The position numbers and the translations under genes were made by a program. Of a stretch of 64,000 nucleotides of DNA, positions 11,516 to 23,600 are shown one piece after another (within the stretch, counting starts at the first letter, position 1; each line of letters starts with the position of its first letter). The stretch comes from Seriola aureovittata (lineage: Eukaryota > Chordata > Actinopteri > Carangiformes > Carangidae). The stretch covers positions 25,973,270-26,037,269 of the forward strand of contig NC_079366.1 of assembly GCF_021018895.1 (NCBI RefSeq), written 5' to 3'. Below the pieces are notes generated by a model, which worked only from the letters and a program-made list of their open reading frames with translations, searched no databases and was not told where the DNA came from.

Positions 11516-14134
11516 TATTTATTGATTTTGTTCAAGGTTTGTATGTTTTACTCTACAAACAGCACCCTAAAAGTTAGGGGTGACAGTTACATCAATGCAG
11601 TTATGTTTAGTACAGCAGTACAGTCATTGGTCACCAGTCCTAGTTTATTATAGTTTATACAGAGGAACATCAATCAGCACGTTCTACAAGTAAAACCACA
11701 CCTGAAAACTTTGGCACAGAATACAACTTCAGCGCCCTAGATTCCAGTGAAAATGACTTCACTCTCGGCAGCATGATTTGGGTGAAGAAGCATCTACTAC
11801 ATTGAAAATATTTCAACTTGAGCAAACAGTATGTTTGTGCACAACCCAAAGTTGTATGACTCAGCAGCAAACTATTTCTAGACCTTCACAGTTTCACACA
11901 TATCCTGCACCGTGCTGGCCTGACTAGACACAGTCTACTAAACATCAGCTCTTTCCTAATGTGACTGTTGTTGTAGTTACTTGAAATTGATCAGCATGCA
12001 ATAATAATTTTTCCTCTTAGGAAATGTTCATTTCTGTAGACCTGACTTAGATGCACACTGTAGTGGAAAATAGACCAAAATTCCTTTGTTTAACCACAGG
12101 ATTATAAAGCAAATGTAGCTTTATAATTGTTAGTGTTTCGTTCAGTCGCTTGATGCTACAGATGTCATGGCAACTGAGTACGGCACAAAATCCCATTTTA
12201 CTCTGCATCAATGCTCCATTTACCTTGTATGTAAGTGCTCCAAGTCTGTTCTTTTTTTGGACAAACTAACAGTGGGCTTTCTCAGGGGACAGATGATACG
12301 TTGCACAGACAATAGAGGACAGTGAGTGAGATCAGGATGAAATATGGCTGAAATATGTCTGTGATCTATGCAGGTCTTTTGAGTGTGATTACAAGAGTAA
12401 AGAGGCCTTTAATTTGAGCTCCGGGCTAGAGAATATACAGTATGTGGATTTTTTGAGCGGCCCACATACTCTACTAATGACTCTGAATTCAGATCATTTT
12501 TCATCAAAATGTACAAGCTGTACTGTCTCATAACTGCGAGTGTACATAACTGTGCAGCTAGCAGTCTTCAGAAGCAGAAATTTGTCTGTCATCTGAAAAT
12601 GTAAATTGTATTGATGTGGTTTGTTGTCATGAGCTTTTAAATGAGTAACTGGTATTTTTGTATGCTCTCGAGTTAACACAGAGTGACTATCACAGGGTTT
12701 TAATAGTGAAAAGAGTCTGAGAGCTGGATGATTCATAAGAAGATGTCAAACTGGGTTGTATTCATTAAAGCTCTAAGAATAGGACGGCTGGTCTGGGACG
12801 GCTGGTCAAGTCATGTGACCATTTATACCTCCTAATGAGTCTAAAAGGAAAAAAACATTCATTTCATTCAGTTTGATGGGGTGCAGCGTTATCCAGCAAA
12901 AAAAATCATACCTGACTCAACTCTTGCTCCAAAGCAATGTGTTGTTTTCCCGCAATCACATTGGCCAATCCAATATGTGCAAGTATATTCCTGATAGGTT
13001 ACTATGTAACGTGAACAACAGACTTCTACTATTTAATTCGCAATAATCGAAGCTCAGATAAAATCGGATGAAGTTATTGTTGCCATGATAACTTTCCAGA
13101 GTTGTAAATCTCCATAATAGTAAACTGCTGTTGTGTTCTGGTGTCTGACAATCCTTCAAACTCAGCAACAGGTTCATACAGTGTCACACAGCGCTTTGTT
13201 CTGCAGTACCCTGTTCACTCTGTTAGTCGCTAACACATGCAAGCACACACATACACATATGCCCTATAAGCACTATTATAAGTGACCTCTAGCAGCCCAT
13301 CAAATGCTTATCCAGTGTTGCCATTTATAAAAATAGAAACCACAATCATCCCCAAACCTTAAGCACGCTCTTTCACTAACTCTGATGTTAGAAGTGAACC
13401 CGCCCTTTCCAAAGAGCAGATACAAACAATGTATTTTGTAATTCAGATGAATCGTTGAAAACTCATCTGACATGCAGGAGCTACAACCTGGAGACAACCA
13501 ATCACGCTTGTTTTGATTCCCCCCGGGAAAAAGAAGCACGGTTGTTTCCTACTCCACTCAGCTACGTAAAACTACTTCAAACAAGCTTAAGGCTTGTGTG
13601 AGAAGACTGTCAATTTGACTCTGTATGTATGAACGTGGGAAAGACGTACCACATCTGCATTTACTAAGCCCAAGGCACAGATTGGAGTCCTTGAGGCCAA
13701 TCAAAGATTTTACAGCAGTCTCAGAGAGTTTTGTACCTTTACAATGTAACGGTTTAAAAGCAGAATTATTATTATCTTTGCTCACTAGTCCAGGAGGGTG
13801 AGAAGGATTTCTATTTGGAAAACAACGCTATGACCGAGCGTGAACTTCATGAACACAGCCTCTGAGTATATGAAAAATGTAACTTGTTAAAAACTTCAAC
13901 TGAAGTGTTTAAAAACAATGAACTACTGAATTATTGAGAAGGTTCCCATACAGTAGAAGGACTTGATGCTGTGTGTGAGTATAAGAGCAGCTCTGTAATG
14001 TACGGGTGTGTTTATGCATGTGTGTCTATGCACATCAAGCCATCGATACCTGCAGAGGTATGTGTGTCGTGATTTTTGGCTCATTTGCTTTACACACACA
14101 TTTTCACAGATATATACGGTAAGTGAGCATGCGC
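11516..14134. other. Unassigned AT-rich DNA
   Basis: No gene or recognisable transposon between the LINE and the microsatellite cluster. A short direct duplication of 'ggacggctggtc' occurs at about 12782-12808. Confidence 0.4.
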
Positions 14135-14150
14135 GCACACACACACCACA

Positions 14151-14206
<56 letters not shown>
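14135..14206 (+). repeat. (CA)n microsatellite
   Basis: A long CA array with two C-CA slips near its left end. It is the first of four long dinucleotide arrays within 600 bases. Confidence 0.95.
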
Positions 14207-14209
<3 letters not shown>

Positions 14210-14342
14210 TGAACCTTCATTGGCTCCATTTCAAACCTTTCAATAATTCAGTGATTCATCTTATAAATATGCATACCCAATTTGTAAGAGACTGGGTGTG
14301 TGTATGCATCTGTGCATGTAAGTGTATGTGTATGCATCTGTG

Positions 14343-14344
<2 letters not shown>

Positions 14345-14390
<46 letters not shown>

Positions 14391-14403
14391 ATAGAGAGAG
14401 AGA
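14345..14403 (+). repeat. (TG)n followed by (GA)n microsatellite
   Basis: A pure TG array of about 22 units at 14345-14388, followed after a few bases by a short GA run ending near 14403. It lies in opposite orientation to the CA array 140 bases upstream. Confidence 0.95.
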
Positions 14404-14489
14404 GTGCGCTCCATCTGGTTTTAGGTACTTTCTTCTGAACAATATGGCAAATATGAGGAAGAAGAGCCTAGTATTCTACTGGCTCCTAT

Positions 14490-14516
14490 TTGTGTGTGCA
14501 TGTGTGTGTGTGTGTG

Positions 14517-14568
<52 letters not shown>
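14490..14568 (+). repeat. (TG)n microsatellite
   Basis: A TG array of about 38 units with one CA and one TTG interruption. Confidence 0.95.
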
Positions 14569-14569
<1 letters not shown>

Positions 14570-14692
14570 TCTAAATAGCTACTGTTAAAGAGCTGAGTCA
14601 GGTTTGTGCTCTCACCCTACTTAGTATCACACTACCATTGGCCAAAAGGTCAAGGCCTTGTAGTGTGCATATGTAATTGTGTGCGAATAAAA

Positions 14693-14693
<1 letters not shown>

Positions 14694-14740
<47 letters not shown>
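14694..14740 (+). repeat. (TG)n microsatellite
   Basis: A pure TG array of about 23 units, the fourth of the cluster. Confidence 0.95.
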
Positions 14741-14744
<4 letters not shown>

Positions 14745-15991
14745 GAGAGAGAAAGTGCATCATCAGTTTAGATCATAAAGAGGTAACTCACATCTGACAC
14801 CAGGCACACAGGACATCCACGTCAGCTGCTCAGGCCAAATGAATCTAAATAAGAGAAGAGAAGAAGAACATTCAGTGACGTTATCATGTTGTTACGTGAC
14901 TGAATATGTAATAACATTATTACATGTTCTGAGATTCTGGACATGTAATTTGTGAAGTATGTTAATCGTAGTACCAGTATTTAAAGAGGTAACTCTCCCC
15001 TCTAGAAATTATGTTCATATACTACTCAACTGTTTCTCCATTTACACTGTGGTGGCGACTTCATCACTGGCTGGATCATGTTCAGAGGCTATGTTTTTTT
15101 GGGGGGATTTTTTCGGAATTAATGAAGCACTACATTTATTAACAGCAGCAGATTTGCCAGGAGGTGGTTTGGGTGGACAGCGGGTGTTTAAAGTGCACAA
15201 CTGTCACAGCAGGCAGTGGGTTTGGATTCACAGTCCCGTCTGTGGTCAGCATTAGGCAATAAAACTGCTTTGGTAAAGGGGAGGGAAAGACTGTAGTTTT
15301 GGTTAGTTGTAAATCCACATGTTGGGTTAGAATCACTGAACTTTCTCTATGTTAAACCAGACCACGAAGTTTCTCTAACCTTAACCAAGTGGTAAGAGAT
15401 TCATATTGTCTGTGATTTGTTGATTTTTGTTCAATTTCTTAAAAATGTTACAATAGAATTAGGTCACGTTGATTTAAGTAAGTATTTAAGACCAAAATTT
15501 AGTTTCAGTTTTTCAGAAAGAGCAAATATATTGGTTATTTCTTCACCTGATGTTCTCTACAACCAGCGATGAGTTGCTGTCATTACTCAGTGTTTACAGT
15601 ACATAGGTCACACTGTTTTAGACTTTGTGTTACAAAGTGACTGCTACAACATATTTGCCCCTGCAGGTTCATGACTACACACAGCACTTTAGAAATATCT
15701 AGAGTGGGATTTACAATCCCCTGTGTGTGAATATGTTGTTTATGTGCCTCCTTCCCACCGTGCAGGGGAGCATTTTCTGCAGTAATGATAATTCACCGTC
15801 ATTAAGGTCTCCCATAATAATGATCCAGGCTGTAGTTGCCAAGCAGGCACCTCAATAATCCTCCAACAGCCTGCAGCATGCAGCATGCTTACCGCTAGAA
15901 AAGCACATTTGCACAGATATGTACTCTTTCCCTATTAACTGTGTCAAATTAACATTTCAATCACACACAGGCATACACACACTATGTTTAA

Positions 15992-15993
<2 letters not shown>

Positions 15994-16032
<39 letters not shown>
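15994..16032 (+). repeat. (CA)n microsatellite
   Basis: A pure CA array of about 19 units. Confidence 0.95.
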
Positions 16033-16034
<2 letters not shown>

Positions 16035-16164
16035 AATCCATATCTACATGTACAAACATTGAAACAGCTGCAAGGACACCAATGTCAATCGGTTATTAGT
16101 CTCATCTTCCACAGCCTGTCACTGTCGCTGCTGCCATCACACGTCACACACAGCGCCCTGTGTG

Positions 16165-16168
<4 letters not shown>

Positions 16169-16202
<34 letters not shown>

Positions 16203-16223
16203 GTGTGTGTGTGTGTGTGTGTG
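16169..16223 (+). repeat. (TG)n microsatellite
   Basis: A TG array of about 27 units with one TTG slip near 16201. A weaker TG-rich stretch follows at about 16467-16511. Confidence 0.95.
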
Positions 16224-16776
16224 AGAGAGTTGGTTTGTGTGAGTGTGTGTGCTGACACAGGTTACTAGTGGTCTATTCCTCACTCACTCACTCACTCATT
16301 CACAAGCACATTTTTTACCCTGCTTTGTGATTGACAGACCATATTTTGGTCATCCAGAAAGGCAGAGACACTCGGGTGTAAAAGGATGTTCTCTCCTTCT
16401 ATCGTTCTTCCTCCGTCCCGCATCCCCCACTCCTCTTCTTATCTGTTTCCGTCCTTCCCTCTCAGCTGTGTGTGTGTGTGTGTGTATGTGTATTTCTGTG
16501 TGTGTGTGCATGCGAGTGTGTGAACACTCGCCTGGTGCCGCTCCCAGCCTTTCACTGAAATGTTATTTAGCCAACCAATTAGATGTAGGGAACAGCAGGT
16601 GAGCCCTGAGCTCTATCCAATCAATGACCTTAATCCTCCCTAATCAACCAATTAAGATTCTATTATCGGCACAAAATCACACACATGCACACACATACAC
16701 AAACACATTGGAATTGGAGAAATGCAGCATAAGTCCATATCTGTAGAGAGATCTTGTATGGCAGATATATCATCAT

Positions 16777-17303
16777 CTAAAGGACAAATATTGTATAAAG
16801 TGAGATTTCCATGTTGTTTCTGATTATAAAGCAGATCTAGGTTCTATATTAATACTGCGAAAGTATCAAAGTGCTCAGTCCACAGAGAAATGAAAAACAC
16901 CTGTATTCAGAAACTGGCCTTAAAACCAGCCGTCAGGACTTCTGTAACTTTGTGATGTCACAACAAAGCAGTCACCACCCTCAGTCATATACCCCCAAAA
17001 CATGGCCTATCTGGACCCAGCAGCCATGCAGGATTTGATTTCTGTGGGTGCTTACATGAAATCTGCTATATTCTTATTTGATCACTCAGAAAAAAGTCAG
17101 CCAATGAGAAGAGTGGCTCAGAGCCTCCTCTCCTCTGATTGGCTCACTGACCTGTTGTTGCTAGAGCCCCAGAGAGAAGACTGAGAGAGGAGATGTAAAA
17201 CTACATTCAGATGGTTTTTGGTTCTTAAAACCACAAATATATCTTCTTATGGATCAAAACTTCAACTAAAAAACCAGAAAAGTGTAAAATATAGGATCTT
17301 TAA
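16777..17303 (+). mobile_element. 527-bp TTAA-bounded non-autonomous DNA element, copy A
   Basis: Copy A starts 'ctaaaggacaaatattgta' and ends 'ataggatctttaa'. Read inward from both ends, the termini share a TTAAAGG-ATATT-type inverted repeat bounded by TTAA (CTAA on the left). A second copy lies in opposite orientation at 19484-20010 and aligns along its whole length; both are 527 bp between outer TTAA positions. There is no coding capacity. Internally it carries 'gtgatgtcacaacaaagcag' and a pair of opposed CCAAT boxes in an imperfect hairpin at 17099-17144. TTAA bounding is typical of piggyBac-type insertion, but the family is inferred from the termini only. Confidence 0.75.
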
Positions 17304-18589
17304 AAGAGACGTCAAAAACAAAGAAAATATGTATGTTTTTGTGTCATTTTATTGTGAGTTGTACAGTCAGATCGTAATGAATGGAGGCTTTTTGAGAGGA
17401 TGAAATGCTGTTAACAGTAAAACTTCTCCTGGCTCAGAGTGATAAAAGTGTCATACTGTAGGTTTTAATCCAATTCATCACCATCATCCCTCCCCTCGCT
17501 CTTTCTCCATCCCTGACTCTCTTTCATGCTACTGTACAGTGTAAAATAAAAGTCAGAAATTCCATAAATGTTTTAAGTTAATCATGCATGTGCGTCCTCA
17601 AGAGTCCTGCAGAGTGTTATTTGCAATTTAAATCCTCCCTGCTTCTTTAATTCTCTTCCAAGATCTTAGAGCTGCAGTTGGGAAAACAGCCTCAAATGGA
17701 GGTCACCGTAAATGATGGACCAGTGCGGATGATTGGAGGGGATCCACAAATAATTTACAGTAAAGCAAACATATGAATACGCAGAAAAAAATAAAACAGA
17801 AAGGCAAAGCAAGGAATGGGATTTTTTTTTTTTTTTAACCCAGAAACAATAAAAAGCCCTCAGGTCTGACAAGATTGTATGTTTTCTTTAGCAATTCAGG
17901 AGGGAAAAAAAACTATTTCCTGCCTGTAGGGATGAAATTCTCTTTAACTGAAGCTCTTTTTTGGAAATATGTGGACATATATATAATTCTGTGTTTGTAT
18001 GTTTGTGTGTGAGGGAGAAAAATGACAGGGAGGGCTATTCTGACACTCAGCTGCAGTGACATCCTCTTTGTATACCTCTTATTGCCTCTCCTCATCCATT
18101 CCTCCCTTACCCGCATTACATTTCTTTAGCGACTGAGATCCCTACATTTATTCAGATTTATTTTAGTCCAGAGTATCTCAAACAAGCCAAGTAATTGTTT
18201 GCTCTGAGCAATAAGATGTGGGAGGGAGCGGTGAAAGAGATAGACAGAAAACGAGAGCGAGAGGCAGGGAATTAAGTAAGACCTAGAAAAACTAAAACTG
18301 TACAATAACAAGGACATACGAGTCTGCGGATAGAGATGGATGAAAAGAATAAGTGGCTGAAGGAGGGAAGTGTTCATACTCTAACTGTGTCACTTATTTA
18401 TGTTAAAGGGAGAGAGGAAAAAAGGAGAAGAAGAGGAAGAGGATGGGCTGTTTGCATACAATCAGCTGCTATAAGAAAAGACTAAACATCCATTGCTCCA
18501 TTATTGATTCCTACTTTGCTTTTTTTTTTTTAAACTTTACATTATTTTACAGAACAGTGCATTGCCTGACACAGGACCCCATACCTTAA
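17304..18589. other. Unassigned AT-rich DNA
   Basis: No gene recognised between copy A and the LINE remnant. A T-run occurs at about 17822-17837. Confidence 0.4.
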
Positions 18590-19105
18590 AAAATAAAATA
18601 AAATAAATAAAAATAATAATAATTAAAATAAATAGGTAGAGGGAGGTATTTGCAGCATAACAGTTTCAGTTTAGAGGAACAACATTTTCAGTGACAGTCT
18701 GTTTTAACAACACAATGTTGTTGTGTATCCTCATTATATACCTCTGATCTGCTTCATACATCCTTTAAGATTCAGCTCCTAATATAAAAAAAAACAATGG
18801 ACCCAGAGGGACATCCACTTCTAAGATGCTGTCAATTACTTCTTTAACTCTTTTCCAGAAGCCTTGAATTATTGGGCAGTCCTCAGAGACATGCGTTTGA
18901 TCCCCTAATTTCACAGTTTCTCCAATATAATTCCACAAAAGGTTCTTTCACACATGAAGAAATGCAAAGAGGTGTGTTAAAATACCTGATTATTAATTCC
19001 CAGTCAAATTCCTTCCATAATTGTGATAATTAGCACACAGGCTCTCCCCATATATTATCTTCTACCATAATACTTGGGTTCCAGTTCACATTTGTCCTTG
19101 ATGCT
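18590..19105 (-). mobile_element. L1/Tx1-type LINE ORF2 C-terminal remnant (pseudogene)
   Basis: Read on the minus strand, the region gives pieces of a LINE ORF2 C-terminus: 'FDWELIIRYFNTPLCIS', then 'GDQTHVSEDCPIIQGFWKRV' at about 18840-18905, then 'EVDVPLGPLFF'. The H-x(4)-C-P-x(4)-FW pattern followed by a hydrophobic P-x-x-P-LF stretch is typical of the region after the reverse transcriptase in L1/Tx1-clade elements. Stops and indels interrupt it, and no RT core is present. The A-rich run at about 18590-18635 on the plus strand lies just downstream of the remnant on the minus strand. Confidence 0.6.
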
Positions 19106-19483
19106 CAGGCTATTTTGTGTGCACAGTATTTTTTTTTTAATTGGAAGGTTTTTCTCTGCAATACTAATAAATCAGTCCTCTATTCACTATTGAATTCTTT
19201 TGTTATTAAAAGTTTATCGTCACAGAAAAAAACGTATTTGCTAATTCTACACACGAACGCACTAATTCACCTCTCAGTCATGTGCAAATCAAATGCAGGT
19301 TGTTACAGCCAAATGCATCAAACATTAAGTGTGATATTGTACATGGAACGGCTTTATTCTTTAATGGAGTGTGCAGCTGCAGCGGCGCACACTGATCTGA
19401 TTCCAAAGTTCAACTCGACTGAACCTCCAGTGGCACTTTGGCATCGACAAGAGAGACGTTATGACAGCTCCAGATTAACTTTC

Positions 19484-20010
19484 TTAAAAGGTCAAATATC
19501 TTACACCTTCCCTGTTTTTTGTTTGAAGTTTTGATCCATAAGAAGATATATTTGTGGTTTTAAGAACCAAAAACCATCTCAGTGTAGTTTTACATCTCCT
19601 GTCTCTGGCTTCTCTGTGGAGCTCTAGTAACAACAGGTCATGAGCCAATCAGAAGAGAGGAGGCTCTGAACCTCTCTTCTGATTGGCTGACTGTTTTCTG
19701 AGTGATGATCAAATAAAAAAATAAAGCAGATTTAAGGTAAACACTCAGAGAAACCAAATCCTGCTAGGTTGGATGGTGGGTCCAGGTGGGCGGGGCTTGA
19801 GGCGTGGCTGAGGGCGGTGACTGCTTTGTTGTGACATCACAAAGTTACAGAAGTCCTGGCAGTTCGTTTTAAGACTGAATATATTTCTGAATATAGGCTG
19901 TGTGCATTTCTCTGTGGACAGAGCACTTTGATACTCTCACAGTATTAATATAGAACCTAGAGCTGCTTTCTAATCAAAATATACATGGAATATAATATGG
20001 GGACCTTTAA
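19484..20010 (-). mobile_element. 527-bp TTAA-bounded non-autonomous DNA element, copy B
   Basis: This is the inverted partner of 16777-17303. On the plus strand it begins 'ttaaaaggtcaaatatctta' and ends 'atatggggacctttaa', so both outer TTAA motifs are intact. It keeps the GATGTCA/TGACATC motif near the middle and an internal perfect hairpin at 19643-19688: arms of 18 bases with a 10-base loop, each arm carrying a CCAAT box in opposite orientation. No open frame of note. The two copies are separated by about 2.2 kb. Confidence 0.78.
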
Positions 20011-20452
20011 AGGAATGGCGTCACTAACATGTGACCAGCACAGAAAAACCAACCAGTACAGTCAATAGTAACAAGGTGACACAACCTCCAACTAGTATCT
20101 AGTATTTGAGTTTGGTCCGTGTGATGTTGCTGCCGCTGACCTCAGTGTTCTCCTCTCTTCAGTCAATGAGGATGTTTAGTGCTTTTCATACACAGCAGAT
20201 GAAAAACAAACACTTCCTCTCTCTTTTTTTTTTTTCTGTTTTGTGCCGAAGCTTCACACCAGCATTTTCTGACTGAAGCCACAAATCTAGTTCAGTCACG
20301 AAGTCTTAAAGCTGAATTCCAGCGCTCTGGTATCCAGTCTCTTCTGTGTTGCCATGGCATTTGTACACATCCTATGGCTCAATAAACAATTCCAGCTTCA
20401 TCGAGTAAGTCAATTAATTTTTCTAACACCCTCTGTATTGTGTATATGCATA

Positions 20453-20524
20453 TGTGTGTGTGTCTGTGTGTGTGTGTGTGTGTGTGATAGGGACAGAGAG
20501 AGAGAGAGACAGAGAGAGAGAGAG
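20453..20524 (+). repeat. (TG)n plus (GA)n compound microsatellite
   Basis: A TG array at 20453-20487 and a GA array at 20494-20524, separated by a few bases. Confidence 0.9.
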
Positions 20525-20654
20525 GGGATGTGTGTGCTCTGCATTGCGTTTAGCAGGGTAGCACAAGCTGAGACTGGGGAACTGTTCTTTACATCTGCCT
20601 TAATTGAACCGCACTCAAGCATAAATTAGTCCACCCTGCCAACTCTGCATTTTC

Positions 20655-20657
<3 letters not shown>

Positions 20658-20726
<69 letters not shown>
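20658..20726 (+). repeat. (TG)n microsatellite
   Basis: A pure TG array of about 34 units, one of the longest in the window. Confidence 0.95.
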
Positions 20727-20728
<2 letters not shown>

Positions 20729-23584
20729 GTGTGTGCCTGCCCACACACGTGTTTGTGCATTTGGTAAACAGATTACAGACACACTGCACACACTCACTTC
20801 TACGCTGTTTTAAATCACTGTTTATATAATGACAGCAATTCAAGGATCATTTGAAATCATCCTTTTAATGATTTTGATTTCAGGAGTTGAATCATTTCTT
20901 ATGGTTCCTCTTTGTGAGTTTCTGCTGTCTTCAGCTGCTGGTTTTCACTGATACATTTCCGGCCTCTTCTATTTCCACCCTCGGTCATATCTGATCAATT
21001 AGCTTTCCTTCCGCATTAACCAGCTTGAAATATTTATTTGGGATTCTGTCACTCTGTCTTTTGCACATCTCTCTACCTCCCCAGTTACCACCATGATCTG
21101 CTGATTTTAGCGAGAGTTTCGAAAAATGAGGCTCCATCTTCCACCTGCTGCCTCTTCACCACCATCCTGTTGTGTTTGGGCCCAAAAATACTTTCCCAAC
21201 CATTTCAAAAGAAACACATGTAAAACATCAAGTCCTCTAATATTAAAAATAGGTCTTCCGCCATTGTTACAGGACGATATTGTCGGTACCTTTCAAAACC
21301 AATTCAAATAACCGTTACAAGAGTGATTCATATGAGCATTTACTCATCTGACATAAGGTCTGATCAGGGTTAGGCCACTAAAACTATTTATTTAAGGTTA
21401 GAAAAAAACCATGGTAAAGATTAAAAGCAAGAAAACTGAACTGTAGGTGGAAGATGGGATGCCACATACATTGTTGACCTGACTAATGGGTGGATTAACA
21501 GGAAATAGGCCCCAGGAGACAGACAGGTAAAAGGCCCCTCCACCACTCCTACACAGACTACACAAGCCACGGTGTCATTTGCAGTTGTCTTTGTCGCTTT
21601 ATGTAAATTTTTCACTGCTTCATGGTTGTTTTGTGTTTCTTTATGGTGGTTTTATATGAGCTTTATGGCTTTCAAACACAAAATATTAACATCACTCACT
21701 TCACACAAAGGCTCTGGCCAATGCCAGTGTGGCCACTGGGAGGACCAGGATTTTTCCCGATGGGCTGCTACACAAATTGGGCCTGTGGCTCAATGTGAGA
21801 GAAATGAGAGATCAGAGAGAGACAGAGAAAGTGAGAGAGATCGAGCACGAGGGAGAGAGATAGAGGTGGCTGTGGTTCTCTGTGGCCATAATCTCCCTCA
21901 TGTCTGCCTCCCTCTCCAGCTAACTACGTTCTCTTCGATCCAGCAGCTCCACCCACACATTTACCGCTCATGTGTTGGCGTCTTTATCATAGTTTAAAAC
22001 ACAGAGGCAGCCAGCAGTGGACTGTTTCTCATTTTAAATGAATAACAAAGTAAAAAACAAAAAAAAAAAGCTAAAAAATAAAGGTCTGGCTGAAAAGCTC
22101 AGAGAAAAGAATTGAAATAGTTGTGCATGCAGCAGCAGTAACTCTGCAGACAACAGACAGGAGGACCAGAGCAGCAGAGCACAGCTCCCAGTACAGCCCC
22201 CAGTAAGTCCAGTATAAACACTAGTCAAATTTCACAGCATAAGTCCTCAAAGTCTGTGTGATCAGCTCAGACCTACAGGATTGTACTACAGAAAGATCCA
22301 GAGGAGGAGAAAGCCACTAAAATTCAAATGTCTGCTGCTGTGTTTACTGCTGCACTGTCCAGTCTGAACTCTCATCCCTCTCTCTCTCTGTACTGACCTG
22401 TAGTTAAACAGTTATATGGTCATTTTTGAGAATGGAGCTCCTTTGTTGTTGTAGTCATGGACCGTGATATGAAAAGGTGTTTCTGTAATAATAAATGAAT
22501 TTGTAAAGAGTAAATAACAAACTTATATATACATAATTTATGTGCAGGTGTTATATATTGTTCTACAAATCACACATTTACTTTAACCTCTTTAACCTTT
22601 TTACTGCATGATTATCACGTGTGTGACATGAGCTCTATGTGATTGGTTTTGCTGAGCCAGTCCAAAGTCAAAAGTCCCAAGATCCCGATTTCTTTTTTCC
22701 CCACTCTGTCCCTGGCTCTGGCTCAGGGGCCCACTGACCTCTCAGGCTCCTGGGCCTGTGCCCAGTAAGCTTGTTTGATAATTGACCCAACCATCCACCC
22801 TCACACAGCCACAAGAGATCCTTATGAGGACACGTTTAAAAATAAGTTATTTGAAGTGTTTAATCAAACGACCAATGCTTTCATCTCCCATAAAAGTACC
22901 ACACACACACACTCAGAGATTACTCTGGAATGTAAAACTGCATTTTCACAATTTGAGCCATTACATCCAACAAAAATTAAAAAACTCTCACAGCGCTGTA
23001 TCAGTAAATTATTTTTATCCAGTCGTGTGTGTGGAGAGTTGGCCGGCTCAGCCAGAGAAAAACTCTAATGTGCAAGTCCTACCAGCCCAAAAACTGTCGG
23101 TTAGTCTTCCTTCATACACCTGCAGTATCTGGAGACGCCTCATAACCAGTCTAACCAGCAATAAGTTGTGATCCCTTTTTTGTTCTTTCCTGACTGAATT
23201 ACAAGGTTTTAACAAGTTCTTCAAAATGACCTTGATGACCATCACAAAACAACTTGCATAAATGTTTTTAAATCTTCCAACGCTGCCTGATTTAGGCAAC
23301 AGAAACCACCAAGTTAAGGATAGAAAGGGTGTTCGAGATTGAAAGAAACTGACACTGATTGTAGACGTGGCATGAGCTGGTCACATTCGGAGTAGAGGTG
23401 GGTTGTTTTCAGTTGCTTGGGTTTGTGGTGGATGTGCAGCGAACAACTCTTCATGCCATGAGAAAGAAAGCTCCGCCTGGTATCCTAACATAACCAAACC
23501 CTCACACCCTGTATCCGACATTATGAGTATACATTTCGTCAATCCAATCACTTCTTCAACTCATCAGTACGCTGCACTGAAAGA

Positions 23585-23600
23585 CCCCCCCCCCCCCCCT
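23585..23600 (+). repeat. Homopolymer C16
   Basis: Sixteen consecutive C residues followed by CT-rich DNA. Such a run can form a G-quadruplex on the other strand and is a likely site of assembly or sequencing length error. Confidence 0.9.

Larger units (their letters stand above)
14741..16776. other. Unassigned DNA with CA/TG arrays
   Basis: Apart from dinucleotide arrays, no gene is recognised. Around 15040-15400 the text ('aaccttaaccaagtggt') looks like degraded fish interspersed repeat. Confidence 0.4.

Noticed and set aside
14008..14578. Overlapping open frames rich in His-Thr or Cys-Val
   Set aside because: These are translations of CA/TG arrays.
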